From Viscum album (Eukaryota > Streptophyta > Magnoliopsida > Santalales > Viscaceae), in contig OY728120.1 of assembly GCA_963277665.1 (NCBI GenBank), positions 943,131,195 to 943,195,194 on the forward strand: 64,000 nt of DNA, written 5' to 3'. The position numbers and the translations under genes are program-made. The notes below the pieces were generated by a model. That model had not been told where the DNA came from, did no database searches, and saw only the letters and a program-made list of their open reading frames with translations. This document shows positions 10,440-22,080 of this stretch, in pieces. The stretch's first letter is position 1; each line of letters begins with the position of its first letter.

Positions 10440-11430
10440 GTGATTCACATTCAGTGAATTAGTTGTTATGTGAAGCTCATAGTTCCCCATTTTCAGTTCA
10501 TCCATGAAATACTAAGACGTATATAGAACATTGGGAGTATTACTAGTGGGATGGAATGAAAATAGATATTTCTTATTTTACTTTGATGTGTTTGACTTGT
10601 CATCTAGTTAAAGAAAAGTGATATTTACCGAAAGGGATGCTTCAGGCTTTACCGGGGCCAAAGTTGAAATGGGAAAATATATCCATGGACATCATTGTGG
10701 GATTACTGATGACATATCGAGATAATAATGTAATTTGGGTTATTGTTGATCGGTTCTCTAAACTATCTCATTTCCATCCTATTCGAGAAACTTTGTCTCT
10801 AGATTAACTCTCATTGTTGTATGTTAAGGAGATAGTCAGGTTTCATGGTGTTCACCTCTCCACTGTATCTGATCGTTATCCCATGTTTAATTCTTTCATT
10901 TTGAAAGGCCTTCAAGAGCCGTTGGGTACTGAATTAAATTTTTGTACAGATTATCATCCGCAATCAGAAGGGCAGTCAAAATAAATAACTCAGACTATAG
11001 AGGATATGATATCTGATTATTCATTAGATTTCCATGGATGTTGTGACCAACATATTTGTTTGGTTGATTCTTTTAATAACAGTTTTCATTCCAGTATATA
11101 GATGGCTCCATTTGAGGAAATATATGGAAAGCGGTGTCAAACTCTATATTTTTGGGATGAAGTAGGTGAAAGGAAGATGGTGTGACCAGAAATTGTAGAA
11201 GTGATGGCAGAAAAGGTTCAGTTGATTCAGAAGCACACAAGAACAGCTAAGATAAGGAAAAAACGTTATATGGAGAATAGAAGGAAGGATCACTCTTTTT
11301 AGGTAGGTGATCATTTCTTTCTCAAATTTTTTCCATGGAAATGTGTGATGCTTTTTTGTATAAAAGGAAAGTTGAGTCTATGTTTCATTTGACCTAATGA
11401 AATCCTCGAAAAAGTTGGATTAATTTCTTA
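10440..11430 (+). pseudogene. Element A integrase remnant
   Basis: The zinc-binding domain begins L-L-C-E-A-H-S near 10467 and ends in C-L-T-C-H near 10590. A stop at 10544-10546 lies in the motif normally read YWWDGM; element B has the same stop. In the catalytic core, the first Asp is in I-S-M-D at 10688 and the second in V-S-D-R near 10867. The Glu, normally in Q-S-E-R-T, has become Lys followed by a stop near 10977. V-D-R-F-S-K-L-S-H-F near 10747 and M-A-P-F-E near 11101 are further family hallmarks. The loss of the Glu makes it inactive. Confidence 0.87.
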
Positions 11431-11700
11431 CAGAGTGGATTTACCTACACGTTTGTCCCAGATACGCAATGTTTATCATGTTTCAATGTTGAGAAAGTAT
11501 ATTCCAGATCCATATCATCTTTAAAGTCCAGAGGTAGTTCAGTTGGAATATAATTTTTTTAATGAAAAAAAACCAGTCCATATTCTAGACCGAAGAGAAA
11601 AAGTGTTGCGGAATAAGGTAATTCACCATGTAAAGGTTTTGTGGAAAACCCATATAGTTGAATAGGCAATGCGGGAATCTGAAAATTATATTAGGGATAA
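11431..11700 (+). pseudogene. Element A integrase C-terminus with chromodomain
   Basis: The GPY-type region ends in V-Y-H-V-S-M-L-R-K-Y near 11471, a signature of chromoviruses. Then H-I-L-D-R-R-E-K-V-L-R near 11582 and V-K-V-L-W-K near 11630 form a chromodomain of the plant type, ending near A-M-R-E. In chromoviruses this module directs integration towards particular chromatin. The aromatic cage residues are incomplete here, as is common in the plant group. One stop (TAG near 11662) lies inside. Confidence 0.75.
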
Positions 11701-11750
11701 ATACCCCCATTTATTTGATAAGTGAATAGAATTATGTGGATGTAATTTCC

Positions 11751-11765
11751 AAAAGGGGGGAAGGA
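11751..11765 (+). other. Polypurine tract of element A
   Basis: AAAAGGGGGGAAGGA directly precedes the 3' LTR. It would prime plus-strand DNA synthesis. Element B has AAAAGGAGAAGGT at the matching place (62696-62708). Confidence 0.85.
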
Positions 11766-14700
11766 TATAACATCCCAGATAAATAAAAAAATAATAAATT
11801 TTTATAATTATTAAAATTTTGGAATTAAATATTAATTTTTCTTTAAATGGGTTGATATTCTCATTGGCGTACCTGATACGCAACAACGGGTTTCATTGAA
11901 ATCATATGTTCAAAACTAATAATATAATAATATTATCTTAAATGTATTTAACTTGTAGTTTTTGTATTGGCTTGAATGAATAGAACTAACTACAATATTA
12001 TTATACATTCTTTTAAATGTTTTTACATTTATCTAATAAATTTTAGAGACTTAAAATGTAAATTAATCTAATTTTAATCATAAATACTCTAATATTATTT
12101 AAAAGGTCATTTTACCACTTTTTGATAGATAAACCTCTTTAAATTCAAAATTGGTCACTTTTATATGTTCTATTTGATAAAATAAGAATCTATTTTGATT
12201 CGGGACATCAAAATTTACTTTGGGTAATTTTTTGGTATTTTTATGATAATTTTTTTATTGATTAGTGAAAATACTATATTTTAATTCAATAGTACTTTTT
12301 AATATAATTTGTTTATATGGTTAGATTGTCTTTTTAATTGGTATTAAAGTGTAATTATATTATTTTTTACCATTTAATCCAAAGTTGTTAATCGGTATAA
12401 ATTTCACATTGAAATTGAACATAAACACGTATAATTCTTAGAATAGTTTTTGTTTCCTAGAAACATGCTATTTGTTTTGAAAATGGGAATTAATTTTAAA
12501 TAAATTAATCAAAATTATATTTTTTTTAATTTGGAAAAATATACCTCATTTTTGAATTCGGAATATCAAATATAGCTTAGGCTTATTGATTGGTATTTTT
12601 CTGAAAAACATATATTTTTGATGAATAGTGAAACCATTAAGTAGTTGTTAAAAAAATATCTTTTTCATTTAAATGTAATTTTACTACTTATTTGGATTGA
12701 ATATAAAAAATTATATATACATGGAAATTATTAGTAAGTAATATTTCGTTCAATAAGTTGAAAATAATTTTTGGTGAACAATAACTTTTGACTTTTATTT
12801 TCCGCAGTTAAAGGTAAATAGTGTAATTCAAGATAAAAAGAATATTATAATAATAAAAAATTACCATAAACATGTACTAACCTTATTGGTTGAGTCATTT
12901 ACGACCATTTCATCTTTGGATTGATTTTCGGTCCCCATGGAGCCACTTAAGAGTGATAATGACACTTTATTTTAATTAACATAAAGTAAGACCAAAAATG
13001 ACATAAACAAATATCTTTTAGTAAATCAATTTTTACATGGGGTTATATAAGTTATCATTTAGACTATAAATATTAATTTGAAATATAAAATGATTTCCTA
13101 CATTATGGTACTTATTTTATAATTTTTAGACCTCAAATAAATTAAATTATTTTTGACAAAATAATGATGCAATATTTACCTCACTAATAAATGATTTTTA
13201 TAAATAATCATATAAATATTAAAAAAAAATCAAAAACATGTCCAATTATTATTGGATGATTGTATTTATATCTTGAGTCATATTATCTTCAAATTTAATG
13301 AGTTTCGGATCTTTATAAACCGAATATAAGTATATAATAAAATAATATTTCAAAACATTCCTAAAGAACCCCTCCTCCCCCTTATTAAAATCCATCACTT
13401 ATAACCCATTACACACACCAATCATGCGCCTTGTATAGTCCAAACCCGACCCAAATATGTTCTCAAGATCTTTATCCTCCACTTATAAGCCTTACCTATG
13501 GAAGAAGACACTTTAATAAGTCCTTCTGGTTCAAACCAATGGGAGTTTCCCAAATTAAATGCAACAGTTTCTCGTAACATCTTTTCTTTTATTTTAATAT
13601 TACAACTCCAAAAATATTTTTATTAAATTATTTTATTACAAAAATAGTATCCTAAATATACTAGGATTTTATTATGACAAGTATTCGAACAACACTTACA
13701 CACACCTCCATCTAATGGATGAAGAACATACTGTTTCTGTGGATGGCATACTAACACCACATGAAATGATTATTGTTTGATTATATCCTACCACCTCTCA
13801 TGGTGGACATTTAGACGACACTATCTTTATATATGATATATATTATGTTTATGTTTTTATTCTTATGTATTTTTATATTATATCATACCATTGTGTATTC
13901 CATTATGGGTAGAGGCTATAATTTCATTTGAGGAAGTACGGACTACCGCCCCCTAAAAGTGATATGACTCGTTAATTATTTATGTAGGATGTATAAAGGA
14001 TGGGTTTAATGATATTTTATATGATATTATACTGGAAATATAATATACCTATGTATTGTTATGTTTTAATTCCATTAAAAGATGAAATTGAAATGAAATT
14101 AGTGTCCATGTGTACGTACGGCTTACCGTCTCCATGAACGGTGCATTTCATTTCTTACCTCCAAATGTTAAGTAATATTATAAATACATGTATAAAATCA
14201 ATATATATGAAATATATGATATATAATTCATTAATATCATTTTGGATATAATGCAATTTTGACCATGTGAAGAACATGTACTTATATGAAGTCCATTTTC
14301 TACTCAAGTACCAAATATTGACAAAACTTCTGTTATTAACTTAAATGAGTATATAATGTTTAAGACATGGTAATAAGTAATATAAATGGAATAATAAACT
14401 TGAAAAAGTTTCTTCTTAAATTAAAAATTTACATTATTTTAATATTCAAGAGATTATAGAACAATCGAGTCAAGTCGGACACGAGGTAAGGGACTTCGTC
14501 TCAATCTCCTTTCATTGAGGCATATTTTGTTTTAATAAATGTCATTCATTTAAAATTTGTATAAAAACCATATACTTTTCATTTCAATCAAATGGAACCT
14601 TTTTCTACAAATAATTTTACTAAATGTCAAAAACAGAATGTTTTTTTTAAACATAAGCGGTGACAACGACCTTTTCCGTAACCGCGAGTATTTTTTGATC

Positions 14701-15543
14701 TTTGGATTCCACAACAAGCCATAATATTTTTAAAAGGAAAATAAATACGATATAATCTTTTATTTATTTTGGTATTGATAATTGTTTTTATAATGGATTT
14801 GTTTGGTCAATATATTTAAATGATATATTTTGATTGAAATGTTGAAATGTTAACTTTCCTTCTTGTTTGTTTTATGTGTTATGAATATGTTATGGTTCTT
14901 GGTAATTGATTATGTTTATAGGTGGTTCCATGATAAACCTAGGGTGGGTGTGCCTGAGATAGCTCTCCAATGCATTGGGTAATGAGATGGAGGTAACGTG
15001 AATGTTTCTCCTAGAAGATTTAGAGAATATACAATGATGGGTATTCCAAATTTATCTCCCTATTTAGCTATGATTGTTACAATGTAAGTATGTTATAAAT
15101 GCCACAAGTTACCTTTATGGTTTATGTTTTCAATGTGTTATACATAAATAATATGATTTCATGAGTTATGTTAAAAATCTTATGTTACGTATTAAATGAT
15201 GATCTAATTTTTTCTTTCATTGTTTTGTAACCCTTACTGAGATTTTAATGATCATCCCATGTTTTGAAATGTTTTTCAAAGGACATAAAGATGAATAGGG
15301 TCAAGGATGGGATCAAGGAAATGTTATGCTTTGTAAAACATGGGACTAGACATGACTCTTTTTATCAAGAGTTTTTATTTTATGAAAAAATGGAAACTAT
15401 ATAGAAGTGTCTACCATGTAAATTTTGACATGTAATTTAATAGTTATAGCCTAATTCTCAAAAACTCTAAATCTGAAAAGACCTTCAATGTGAATTATTC
15501 ATTTAATTCAAGATTATTTAATGTTTAAGGCCGAGTCCTTATA
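11766..15543 (+). repeat. Element A 3' LTR
   Basis: The 3.78 kb repeat matches the 5' LTR throughout. The TG start has become TA (TATAACATCC) and the TATA box has decayed to TTATTAAAA (13382-13390). The transcribed-region landmarks are still there: GGACTACCGCCCCC near 13947, the conserved block at 14105-14162, the donor-like GAGGTAAGG with GT at 14486, and ATGAATAGGG near 15291. It ends in TCCTTATA at 15543, where copia LTR sequence resumes. Confidence 0.92.
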
Positions 15544-17184
15544 ATATGAGATTATGAGGACATGCCCTCTAGTTGAAATTCTTCATGTTTTGTTGTAATT
15601 GGATATTTCTATTTGTGAGCATGTGTAATGATTCTTGGACATTATGATTATCATTAAAATGTGTCATGACATACGCTCTTTTATTTACTGATGATAACCA
15701 TCTCGCAGATAATTGGTGGGATGTACGGTATACTGGGTGCATCACGAGTGGCATGTTATTAATGGATAAGTCAAGGAAGGATTTTCCCATCCATTTATTG
15801 AAGTTGATATCTTGGCCCTTTGATTGAAATAGAACCGTCGTGTGAAATTCCACGGCCATGGTGTAATGACTAGTTTATTTCAGGTAGTCAAAGAATGACT
15901 TATCAAGAAGAAAAGATGATTACACAATCATGAAACCTACTAGATGAGAAATTTCGACAAATGGATTATATTACACATTATGAGTTCATTTATGGATGTC
16001 GTTGTTGTGACTTTATGTTCTTTCTCTTGGGTGACTTAACCAATTAATAGATAGTACTCTTGGACATTAGGTAATCTCGCCTAATGGCAATGAAAAAGAA
16101 TCCTAGAGGGTAACACAATAAGTGTTTTTAGTGGTCTTGGTTATATTCTATTTGAATTTAATTAATGAAATAAATATTATTCATAAGAACGTGGAATATT
16201 TTTATTCAAGTAATGATTATTGCATAAATCAAGTAAAATATATTTATTTTATTTATTATTTAATAAATATTTATTTACCAGTTTGTAAATTAAATAATGA
16301 TTTAATAGAATAAATTATTTATTTAATTATTCATGTGTTTAATAAATGGAAGTGGAGTTCGAGCGGAACAAGATAGGTCGAGTAGTATAATAATTATTTG
16401 TAAGAGGGTAAATAATTATTTAACTTGATGGAAAAAATAAAAATAATGTTGCTATTATTTTGTGATGTGGAATTTTATTTATAATTTCGTTTCGTGCAAG
16501 TTGGATCACTATAAACAATGATGTGGTATTATTATTAATTGCATGGGTTTTCTCAAAGATCATTAATGTATTTAATTGTTTCTTTTCACTTAAATATATT
16601 AACTGAAATTACATGTATATAAATAAGAACGTACCCCTATTATGCCATACACCACACCACACGCCCAGTGAAATGATAATTTTTGAGCCAAACAATTTAT
16701 CTCTCAAATCCTCTTCTCTCCCCTCTGGAGAACAAGAGACGTTCTTCAAGGCTGAAGAATAAGTGATCAAGAACGATCGACACAAGACACTCGCTTCATC
16801 GTGCTAGAACCCAGAGAATGAGCGGTGTCGATCGGAGGCCATCAGAGAATGTGTGGATCACCGCTAGAGGGATTCTAGTTTAGAACCATAAATCCACAAT
16901 GAGATAATTCTGAATGGTCAATCCGGATGATCAAAATCATCAAAAATGAAAAATACCAAAGACGCATGTATTATTTTCCATTATGAAATTAAATAAATTA
17001 TTTAAATTAATTAAAAACATGACGTGAAAGATCCTCCCTAAGGTTTTAGTTCTCTTTCTTCTTTATCTAAATCATTGATTATATTTCATGGAGACTTACG
17101 TTCATTTTATTCTTGATCCTGAAATAATCATTGATCATGGTAAAAATCATTATTGGGTGTCACTCAAACCGTGGTTCCGCTGCA
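15544..17184 (+). repeat. copia 3' LTR, right piece
   Basis: This stretch is unlike the gypsy LTR on its left and the Tat element on its right. It contains TATATAAATA at 16616-16625, followed by a C/T-rich start region (CTCTTCTCTCCCCTCTGG near 16711), as in a plant LTR promoter and leader. It ends in GTGGTTCCGCTGCA at 17184, a usual plant copia LTR terminus. The open stretch on the minus strand at 15569-15859 has no recognisable motif and I regard it as chance. I infer that this is the larger, 1.64 kb piece of the LTR begun at 3016. Confidence 0.6.
16616..16625 (+). promoter_or_regulatory. TATA box of the copia LTR
   Basis: TATATAAATA is followed within 40 bases by a run poor in T and rich in C and A (ACACCACACCACACGCCC), the expected setting of a plant LTR start site. 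Confidence 0.55.
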
Positions 17185-17214
17185 CCCAGAACATTCACTA
17201 TAGAAAAATGTTTG

Positions 17215-17525
17215 GGCATTCCTACATATCCAATAAGGATGGGAATCAAGCCTTATAAAGTTCAGAAAGCTACGAAATTTAATGTCGTGTGGTGAGGATG
17301 TGGGAGGAGAGAATATCGATGGAGGGATTATGGTGCAATCTTCGTAATCCTAACATGAGTGGGGCTAAATAAGCCTATATGACACCATGTGGGATCCTAA
17401 AAAAGAACTATTCCCAAGAGGGGATAGTCAAAGAGGAAACTGGGGCTGGACTCAAGATGAAGTGTCTGAGTGATCCTACGTATCCCATGGTGAAGGGAAT
17501 ATAGACGTACGTAGTTCTTGTGGTT
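17215..17525 (-). repeat. Tat 3' untranslated region with two copies of the CCTACGTA...CGTAGTTC word
   Basis: Two stretches (17220-17265 and 17470-17522) share the pattern TTCCTAC(A/G)TATCC, then AAGG..GGAAT, then a GTAGTTC-type end. This is the same core as in the 112-bp repeats at 29580-30110 on the other side of the element. Their presence on both sides suggests a repeat seeded in both untranslated regions of one element family. There is no coding signal here. Confidence 0.5.
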
Positions 17526-17554
17526 TATCATATCGCATGGGAGACACACCATCT

Positions 17555-18182
17555 AACATCATACTGGACGACTTACAGTTCACCATCATATGGGATGAAA
17601 TACAATTTAACATCATTCAATTCATTTTACAGTTTAAGGTCAAGTAGGATCGAATAGTTTATGGTCATGTAGGACTCAACATTTTATGGTCATGTAAGAA
17701 ACGACAGTTTAATGTTTTTTATGACCCAACAGTTTATGGTCTTGTAGGACCAGATAGTTTAAGGTCATGTAGGACCAGACTGTTTGAGGTCGTGTAGTAC
17801 CAGACAGTTAATGTTCATATAGGACCATATAGTTTAATGTTATACAGGACCAGACAGTTTAAGGTCATGTAGGATAGGATGGTTTAGGGTCATGTTGGAC
17901 CAGACAGTTTAAGGTTATATATGAGAAGAATGTTTAAGGTCATGTTGGACCAGACATTTTCAGGACATGTAGGACCATATAGTTGAAGGTCATGTAGGAC
18001 CAGACATTTTATGGTCATGAAGGACCAGACAGTTTATGGTCTTATAAGAACAAATAGTTTAAAGTCATGTAGGACCAAACAATGTACGGTCGTGTAGGAC
18101 CGAACAGTTTAAGGTCATGTAGGACCAGATCGTTTAAGGTCATGTAGGACCAGATATTTTAAGGTCACGTATGACCAAAAAA
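17555..18182 (-). repeat. 25-bp minisatellite behind the Tat integrase
   Basis: About 25 imperfect copies of a 25-base unit stand head to tail without spacers. On the + strand the unit is AGTTTAAGGTCATGTAGGAC plus CAGAC. The period is exact where measured (AGTTT at 17631 and 17656). The first copies (17555-17630) are the most degenerate. The array starts directly behind the integrase stop, in the element's 3' untranslated region. Tat/Ogre elements are known for tandem repeats at this place, some of which have become satellite DNA. Confidence 0.9.
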
Positions 18183-18183
18183 C

Positions 18184-19268
18184 TCAGGAAAAGGATTTCT
18201 TGAGTAATTTTCCATTTTTAGGAGGAGTTATAGGCTCACCATCCATGGTAACTATGGAGTATGCACCATTGGAGTAAACCTTGTGAATAATGAAATATCC
18301 TTCCCATTTGGGAGCCAACATGGGTGGTTTCCTTCCAGGTATCATTAGTGTTCTCAAGGCCATCAACAAGTCACCATGAAAGAAGGATAGGATGAAAGCA
18401 TTCTTATTGAAAGTTCTAGCTATCATGTTATGATGCCTTTCTAGATTGTGCAGGGCACGAAGCCTATTCTCGTTGAGCTCTTCCAACTCAGCCAGATAGA
18501 TTTTAGCTATATTATCTGGCACATTATGGCCATAGACTGTTGTGCGCAATGGGGGAAACTGAATCTCAATCGGTAGGATGACCTTTTTTTCATACACCAT
18601 GGGATACGGGGTCACCTGGGTGGAATTACGAGTTGTCATTTGATAATCCCAGAGGGCGTTGGGGAGCCTCTCCATCCAACTCTTCTTGTTATGACCATCC
18701 ATTTTATGTAGAATGATAGAGTGGGTTCTTTTGAACGTCATGATCTTCCCATTTACTTATGCATGATAATAGGATCTATGGTTAGAACATATGTTGTACT
18801 TAGAGTACAGTTTCTTCATCTCATCAACGCAGATGTTTGTGCCATTATAGATGTGGATGGTATGAGGGACTCCAAATCAGTAGATGATATTGGAGCTCAC
18901 AATTTCAATGATGGAATGCGCCTTTACCTCCTTGAGTGGAACTGCCTCTACACACATGGAGAAATATATATAGCGGTTAGGATGCACCTACACTAGTGAG
19001 CTGTCACTAGTGGATATGATCCAACGACTTCAATTTCCCAAACCAAAACTCACCAAGATTACTCGGTAGTGTGGTTAGGCTCTGGTAGCCGATGCATAAT
19101 GTTAGAAGGATATTGGAACACATGACACCTTTTGGTGAACTCGATGTAGTCTTGGATAATGGAGGGCCAAAAAAACCCCAATCCCCAGATATGGTGAGAT
19201 AATTTAAACCTGTTCTGATGAGACCTATAGGAACTGGCATGACCCTCCTGCATGACATGGGAAATCAT
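18184..19268 (-). pseudogene. Tat integrase remnant
   Basis: Read on the minus strand, the zinc-binding domain comes first (19268-19059), with G-H-A-S-S-Y and H early, F-F-W-P in the middle and R-C-H-V-F-Q at the end. The catalytic core follows: the second Asp motif, normally S-D-N-G-T-N-F, reads I-Y-N-G-T-N-I near 18840, so the Asp is now Tyr. The Glu in the normal N-G-Q-x-E is lost too (N-G-K-I-M). From 18741 to 18184 the C-terminal part is one open frame with L-P-N-A-L-W-D-Y, S-T-Q-V-T-P-Y and a GPY-like end S-N-G-A-Y-S-I-V. It would insert cDNA, but is inactive. Confidence 0.88.
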
Positions 19269-19689
19269 GACTCCTTGAATGCAACAGAGGAGAATCCCAT
19301 GAAACCCACTCTTGTAGAGGATATTCTCACAACTAAGACCATCCTGGATAGTAGAATAAAACGTGCAACATCAAATTTTATTGCGCTTGGCCCGATCTTC
19401 CAGAAGATTATGTTATGGAGGTACTCAACAAAGGAGGTTCTCAAGTAAGGAGTCACTTCTATCACTACATCTGGACGACCTAGGGGTCTTGATATGGAGG
19501 TGCTGCCGGTAAGGTGGTTTACCTGCAGGATTCCATCATCCTATAGAGTGAAGGAAGAAATGACTCTCATGTTTGCCACATGGATAATCAGATCATCCAT
19601 TTCGAGCTCTGCAAGTTATGCAGCTAGGCTAGCCAGGGAGTCAGCTCAACTGTTCTGAGATCGAGGGACATGAGTAACTTCTGGTCAAG

Positions 19690-20045
19690 ATGGGAACAAG
19701 GACATTATCTAAATAGTGGGTTCTAAAAATGGTACACACTCTTGATTCTTATGATGACATTGTCACCATTGATTCACTTGATGATTAGTTCAGAGTCCCA
19801 TTTCACATGAAAATGGGGGACTCCAATCTAGAGGGCCAACTCGAGACCATTATTTAGAGCCTGATACTCTACATCATGATTTGTGCACCATTCTAAAAAT
19901 AGGAATGAATATGGTAGAATAGCCTGTGATGGTGTAATGAAGGTAATATACAGGCCTACTCTGTTGAGCCTGGGGTCATTGAGCCTTCTGCCGGTGGGGC
20001 TCTGGGAAGCATCATCGAAGTGAATTTGACAATACATGATGGATT
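19690..20045 (-). pseudogene. Tat RNase H remnant
   Basis: On the minus strand from 20037 the frame reads I-H-F-D-D-A-S-Q-S-P-T-G near the start (first catalytic Asp region), then I-L-P-Y-S-F. It ends in C-T-N-H-D-V-E-Y-Q-A-L with the Glu of the E-Y-x-A-L motif and G-L-E-L-A-L. This is the RNase H of Tat-type elements. The reading breaks at 19828, and the remaining C-terminal part is only faintly visible to about 19690. The stretch 19270-19690 between this and the integrase shows no motif I can name. Confidence 0.82.
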
Positions 20046-20559
20046 TTTATACTGAGAGGATTTCCTCATCGAGGAAATTGAGGTCCAAGGACTGGTCAAT
20101 AGGACCGGATGGGCAATAAGGATGTCTTAAAATAATTTCCCCCTAATATCCTTCTAAGGGAAAAACCAGATGTCGAACAGCTGAAGGTTTACAGCCCACC
20201 AATCTAGATGGCATGTTAACATGGGGCAGTTCAAGATGTACTTTAGAAAAACTACCCGGGACACTAGATGTACCTCTTTATGCTAGAGGTAATGACGAAA
20301 TTCTATATTCAAATACCAGCGTGAGGTACCTCTTCTCAGTAGTGGTTTATCTTGTCTCTGCATCAAGGATCACCCGAATGAGATTGTATATACCGTTATT
20401 TGTCCCCTGGTTATTCTTATGGGAGAGAAGTGTACTGAGTGACCATTCGAGGGTGGGAGAAAAAAGGACCAGCGGAATTCTAAAGAATGGTGGCATTATG
20501 ACTAGAGGCATGAGCAGGTACTTCTTGATTTTATTGAAATCAGTCTATCATTCATCGTC

Positions 20560-21400
20560 TAACTTATAGACAGGTCCTCCCTTCATGATCCATGAAAAAG
20601 GATTACATTTTCCGGACAGATTTTCAATGAATTAGCATATGTAGGCCTAGTGTCCTTGGATACCATGAAGCTCCCAAATGATGCTTGGGGGTGAAATCTG
20701 ACTGATGACCTTAATCATCTCTCGGTCAATATCGATGCCCTCGTATCTGGCAATGAAGCCAAGGAACCTTCCCAAGTTGACCCTGAAGGTACACTTCCAA
20801 GAGTCCATCTTCAGGTGGTGAAAATAGAGGAACCTGAAAATTTTCTCAAGGTCCTTGAGATGGTCCAGATGCATGAAAGATTTTCCCACCAGATTATCCC
20901 CTTAACATTTAACCAAAATTCTATGGATTTTCTTAAATATGAGAAGCATAGCCCGCTGATTGGTGGAACCTAAATTATTTAAACCAACTGGCATGATTTG
21001 ATAACAGGAAGTACCTTGTGGTTCTCCGATAGCTATATACTCCTTATCCTTAGGGGTCGTTCAGATCTGGTTATACCCAGAGTACCCATCCTGGAAGGAG
21101 AGGGCTTGGAACCCAGCTATAACGTCGGTCAAAAATTCAGTCACAGGAAGGGAAAAGTCAACATTTGGACCCTGAAAATTGAGATCCTGGAAGTTGAAGC
21201 AGACTCCAATCTATCCATTTATCTTCTTGAATGGCATAATGTCGGCTATCTATTTGGGGTACTAGTCCTCCAAAATGAAATTGGCTCTGATGAGATTATC
21301 AACTACTTTCTCTACCATGGAACCGTGACTTGGGTGTATCTTTCTGGGAGGGTGCTTTAACCCGCAAGGATTATCCAGGAGATGGAGGAGGTGGATGACA
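20560..21400 (-). pseudogene. Tat reverse transcriptase remnant
   Basis: Minus-strand frames give the fingers region with G-Y-S-G-Y-N-Q-I near 21085 and then C-Y-Q-I-M-P-V-G-L-N near 21000 (usually VMPFGLKNAG). The polymerase site near 20905 reads stop-G-D-N-L instead of Y-V-D-D-M, so the tyrosine is a stop and the second Asp is Asn. The thumb follows from 20889 in an open frame with H-L-K-M-D-S-W-K-C-T-F, F-L-G-F-I-A-R, G-I-D-I-D and E-L-H-G-I-Q-G. These are the normal family words. It cannot polymerise. Confidence 0.87.
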
Positions 21401-22080
21401 ACTTGATGATCTAGTCCCAAAAACTCATCATAAATCTAGGAGAATACATCATAGTGTGGTTTAAAGAAACCTATGTACTTATGATGCTCCTTCAGGGGCA
21501 TGGAAGCACTGATCAATGTGGGTTTCAAGTCTGCCTCGCTACAAATGTTCACCTAAACCAATTCATTGATTGTGGAGAAGAATCCCTCTTCAAAGGTGGG
21601 GGGATCCCATAAATCCTCATCATCACATATAGTGTAGCGATCCTCAGTGGGAGGAGTTTTGTTTGAGTTGACCGATCCTGATGGGAGGTCTCTACCATCT
21701 TGATCATCATTGGACACTGCATCAGAAAACCTTTGTGGTGCCCAAACCATTGCAATAAAGGTTGTTGATCCGATATCATCTATTCATCGACCCAAGGTGC
21801 CACACTTGTTGATATCGAAGAAATAGTGGTCTGTCGGCTTCAGCAGATTAATTCCAGCCTACCAGAAGAAGAAAGTATGATGTATTGTCATTTCCATGGG
21901 GCGGACAGCCTGATACCTTAAGGGAGTTGGAGGTTCTAGGACTACCTGAGCCTGATTTGTGTAGGAGTATGAGGTTATCTTCTTATGTATCTTAGGCATG
22001 GGAATGTGTTACCCATATTTACAAAAACAACAAAGCATTGTACCATGTCCGAGGATGTAGCCTCTAACCGATGGATTGGA
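21400..22080 (-). pseudogene. Tat pol linker between protease and RT
   Basis: This stretch lies where Tat elements have the spacer between protease and RT. Minus-strand frames are open over 70-75 codons (for example 21779-21549), but I see no catalytic motif. The part just upstream of 21400 should hold the acidic lead-in of the RT. I call it coding remnant by position only. Confidence 0.45.

Larger units (their letters stand above)
3325..15543 (+). mobile_element. Element A: Ty3/gypsy chromovirus (Del/Tekay-like), complete but decayed
   Basis: Two similar long terminal repeats (3325-7104 and 11766-15543) frame a 4.66 kb interior with a primer binding site, gag, protease, RT, RNase H, integrase, chromodomain and a polypurine tract, in gypsy order. 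The LTR start is AGTATCATCC at the 5' copy, TATAACATCC at the 3' copy and TGTAACATCC in sister element B, so the TG ends have mutated. LTRs make up about 60% of the element, which is unusually much. By eye the two LTRs match at roughly four bases in five, pointing to an old insertion. The flanking five bases (ATTAG left, ATATG right) do not form a clean target duplication. Confidence 0.93.
1..17184 (+). mobile_element. Ty1/copia LTR retrotransposon, 5' end off-window, 3' LTR split by element A
   Basis: The left 3 kb reads as a copia polyprotein in the order gag zinc knuckle, GAG-pre-integrase, integrase, RT, RNase H. It is followed by sequence that looks like an LTR start (3016, TTGGTGTCCAAG after a short purine run). 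That LTR is cut at 3324 by gypsy element A and appears to resume at 15544. It ends near 17184 in ...TTCCGCTGCA, a typical copia LTR end. The joined LTR would be about 1.95 kb. The 5' LTR and the start of gag lie left of the window, so the LTR pair and the target duplication cannot be compared. The coding part carries many stops and a deletion, so it is dead. The domain order (integrase before RT) fixes the superfamily; a Tork/TAR-like lineage is my guess from the wording of the RNase H region. Confidence 0.75.

Noticed and set aside
15569..15859. 96-codon open frame on the - strand
   Set aside because: It lies inside what I read as copia LTR sequence, has no recognisable domain and no neighbouring gene signals.
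17555..18182. CRISPR-like array of short direct repeats
   Set aside because: The 25-base units touch each other with no unique spacers, lie in a plant retrotransposon and have no associated genes. It is a minisatellite.
20998..21360. 120-codon open frame on the + strand
   Set aside because: It is the shadow of the Tat RT, whose motifs (G-Y-S-G-Y-N-Q and others) are read on the opposite strand.
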